Below, one piece after another: positions 63,634 to 64,000 of a DNA stretch of 64,000 nt; the first letter of the stretch is position 1, and each line of letters begins with the position of its first letter. The notes beneath the pieces were generated by a model, which was not told where the DNA came from, did not search any database, and was given only the letters and a program-made list of their open reading frames with translations. The DNA is from Blattamonas nauphoetae (taxonomy: Eukaryota; Preaxostyla; Oxymonadida), in contig JARBJD010000014.1 in NCBI GenBank assembly GCA_033064195.1, forward strand, positions 1-64,000, in the 5' to 3' direction. A program made the translations under genes and the position numbers.

Positions 63634-63789
63634 GTTCGGACCATCACGCTTCAAGCAATCACCGTTTGAGGAATGAAGATCTTTCTCTCCAAGGGATCTC
63701 AGTTACTCCAATTCCAGACCATTTTGAAGAGGCGGCAGCATTATTTGACGTCGTGAATTCCTCCCTCTCACTCTGAAACGTTGATATCC

Positions 63790-64000
63790 TCTTCGATGCA
63801 GATTTCTCGATTGCGACGCTTCTAGAATCCTCACACATCAAGATTCTGAGTTCTACGCTGGACGTTGGAAGAGCGTTCACCCCACTTGTCGCAGATGGAG
63901 GCTGCATGACACTGGTGGACATCGTGCTCATCGCACGCCCGATCCCGGAACTGATGGACTCATCCACGCAGACACCCACCTGACCATGTCCAGGTGTGCT
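63790..64000 (+). pseudogene. Beta-helix surface protein fragment at the window edge
   Basis: The frame ADFSIATLLESSHIKILSST, then LDVGRAFTPLVADGGCMTLV, has the style of the surface family (a strand repeat with a short structural loop). A stop follows near 63980. Continuation beyond the window is likely, so status is unclear. Confidence 0.4.

Noticed and set aside
1-64000. tRNA, rRNA, riboswitch or other structured RNA genes
   Set aside because: No clover-leaf, rRNA-like or other recognisable RNA signature was seen on either strand by eye; a covariance-model search would be needed to be sure.

Overview
The window looks like nuclear DNA of a metamonad protist, most probably an oxymonad (Preaxostyla) such as Blattamonas. 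That is an inference from gene style: very short GT-AG introns (30-110 nt), anaerobe-type metabolic enzymes, large families of beta-helix surface proteins, leucine-rich-repeat proteins and an armadillo-like family, and many DNA transposons next to Polinton-like and DIRS-like elements. No rRNA, tRNA or CRISPR array was seen.

Layout. 1-6.9 kb: part of a Polinton-like (virus-like) fossil with two tandem capsid-like genes, a tail-fibre-type S74 chaperone gene and small genes with shared promoter motifs. 7.1-8.75 kb: a hAT transposase lacking its C-terminal part. 9-18 kb: gene-poor, decayed copies of armadillo-like family B and of surface proteins, a foldback MITE and a partial hAT MITE. 18.2-25.4 kb: two SPRY-like paralogues, the second split by a whole-looking DIRS-like element with the diagnostic internal complementary region. 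25.6-27.7 kb: two family-B genes. 28-31.2 kb: two intron-bearing metabolic genes (PepD dipeptidase and an aldo-keto reductase).

31.4-40.9 kb is the most striking region. A receptor-like surface gene (signal peptide, beta-helix ectodomain, one membrane span, pseudokinase) contains two identical 521-bp hAT MITEs in opposite orientation, each with a perfect 8-bp target duplication. In its last codons it also carries a 3.37-kb Mutator-like element (124-bp inverted repeats, 9-bp target duplication) whose cargo is a whole, partly frame-broken paralogue of the same surface family.

42.6-63.1 kb is an array of armadillo-like family A. It has seven nearly complete copies on both strands plus one fragment, every nearly complete copy with a tiny first exon and a 41-48 nt phase-1 intron. 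Between them lie two LRR loci, an Hsp70, a bacterial-type TGS/uridine-kinase-like nucleoside kinase, an RWD-like gene and a YxjG/MetE-like methyltransferase. Part of the array is a segmental duplication (A-LRR-A). MITEs have landed in two family-A copies. The right edge enters another surface-protein remnant.
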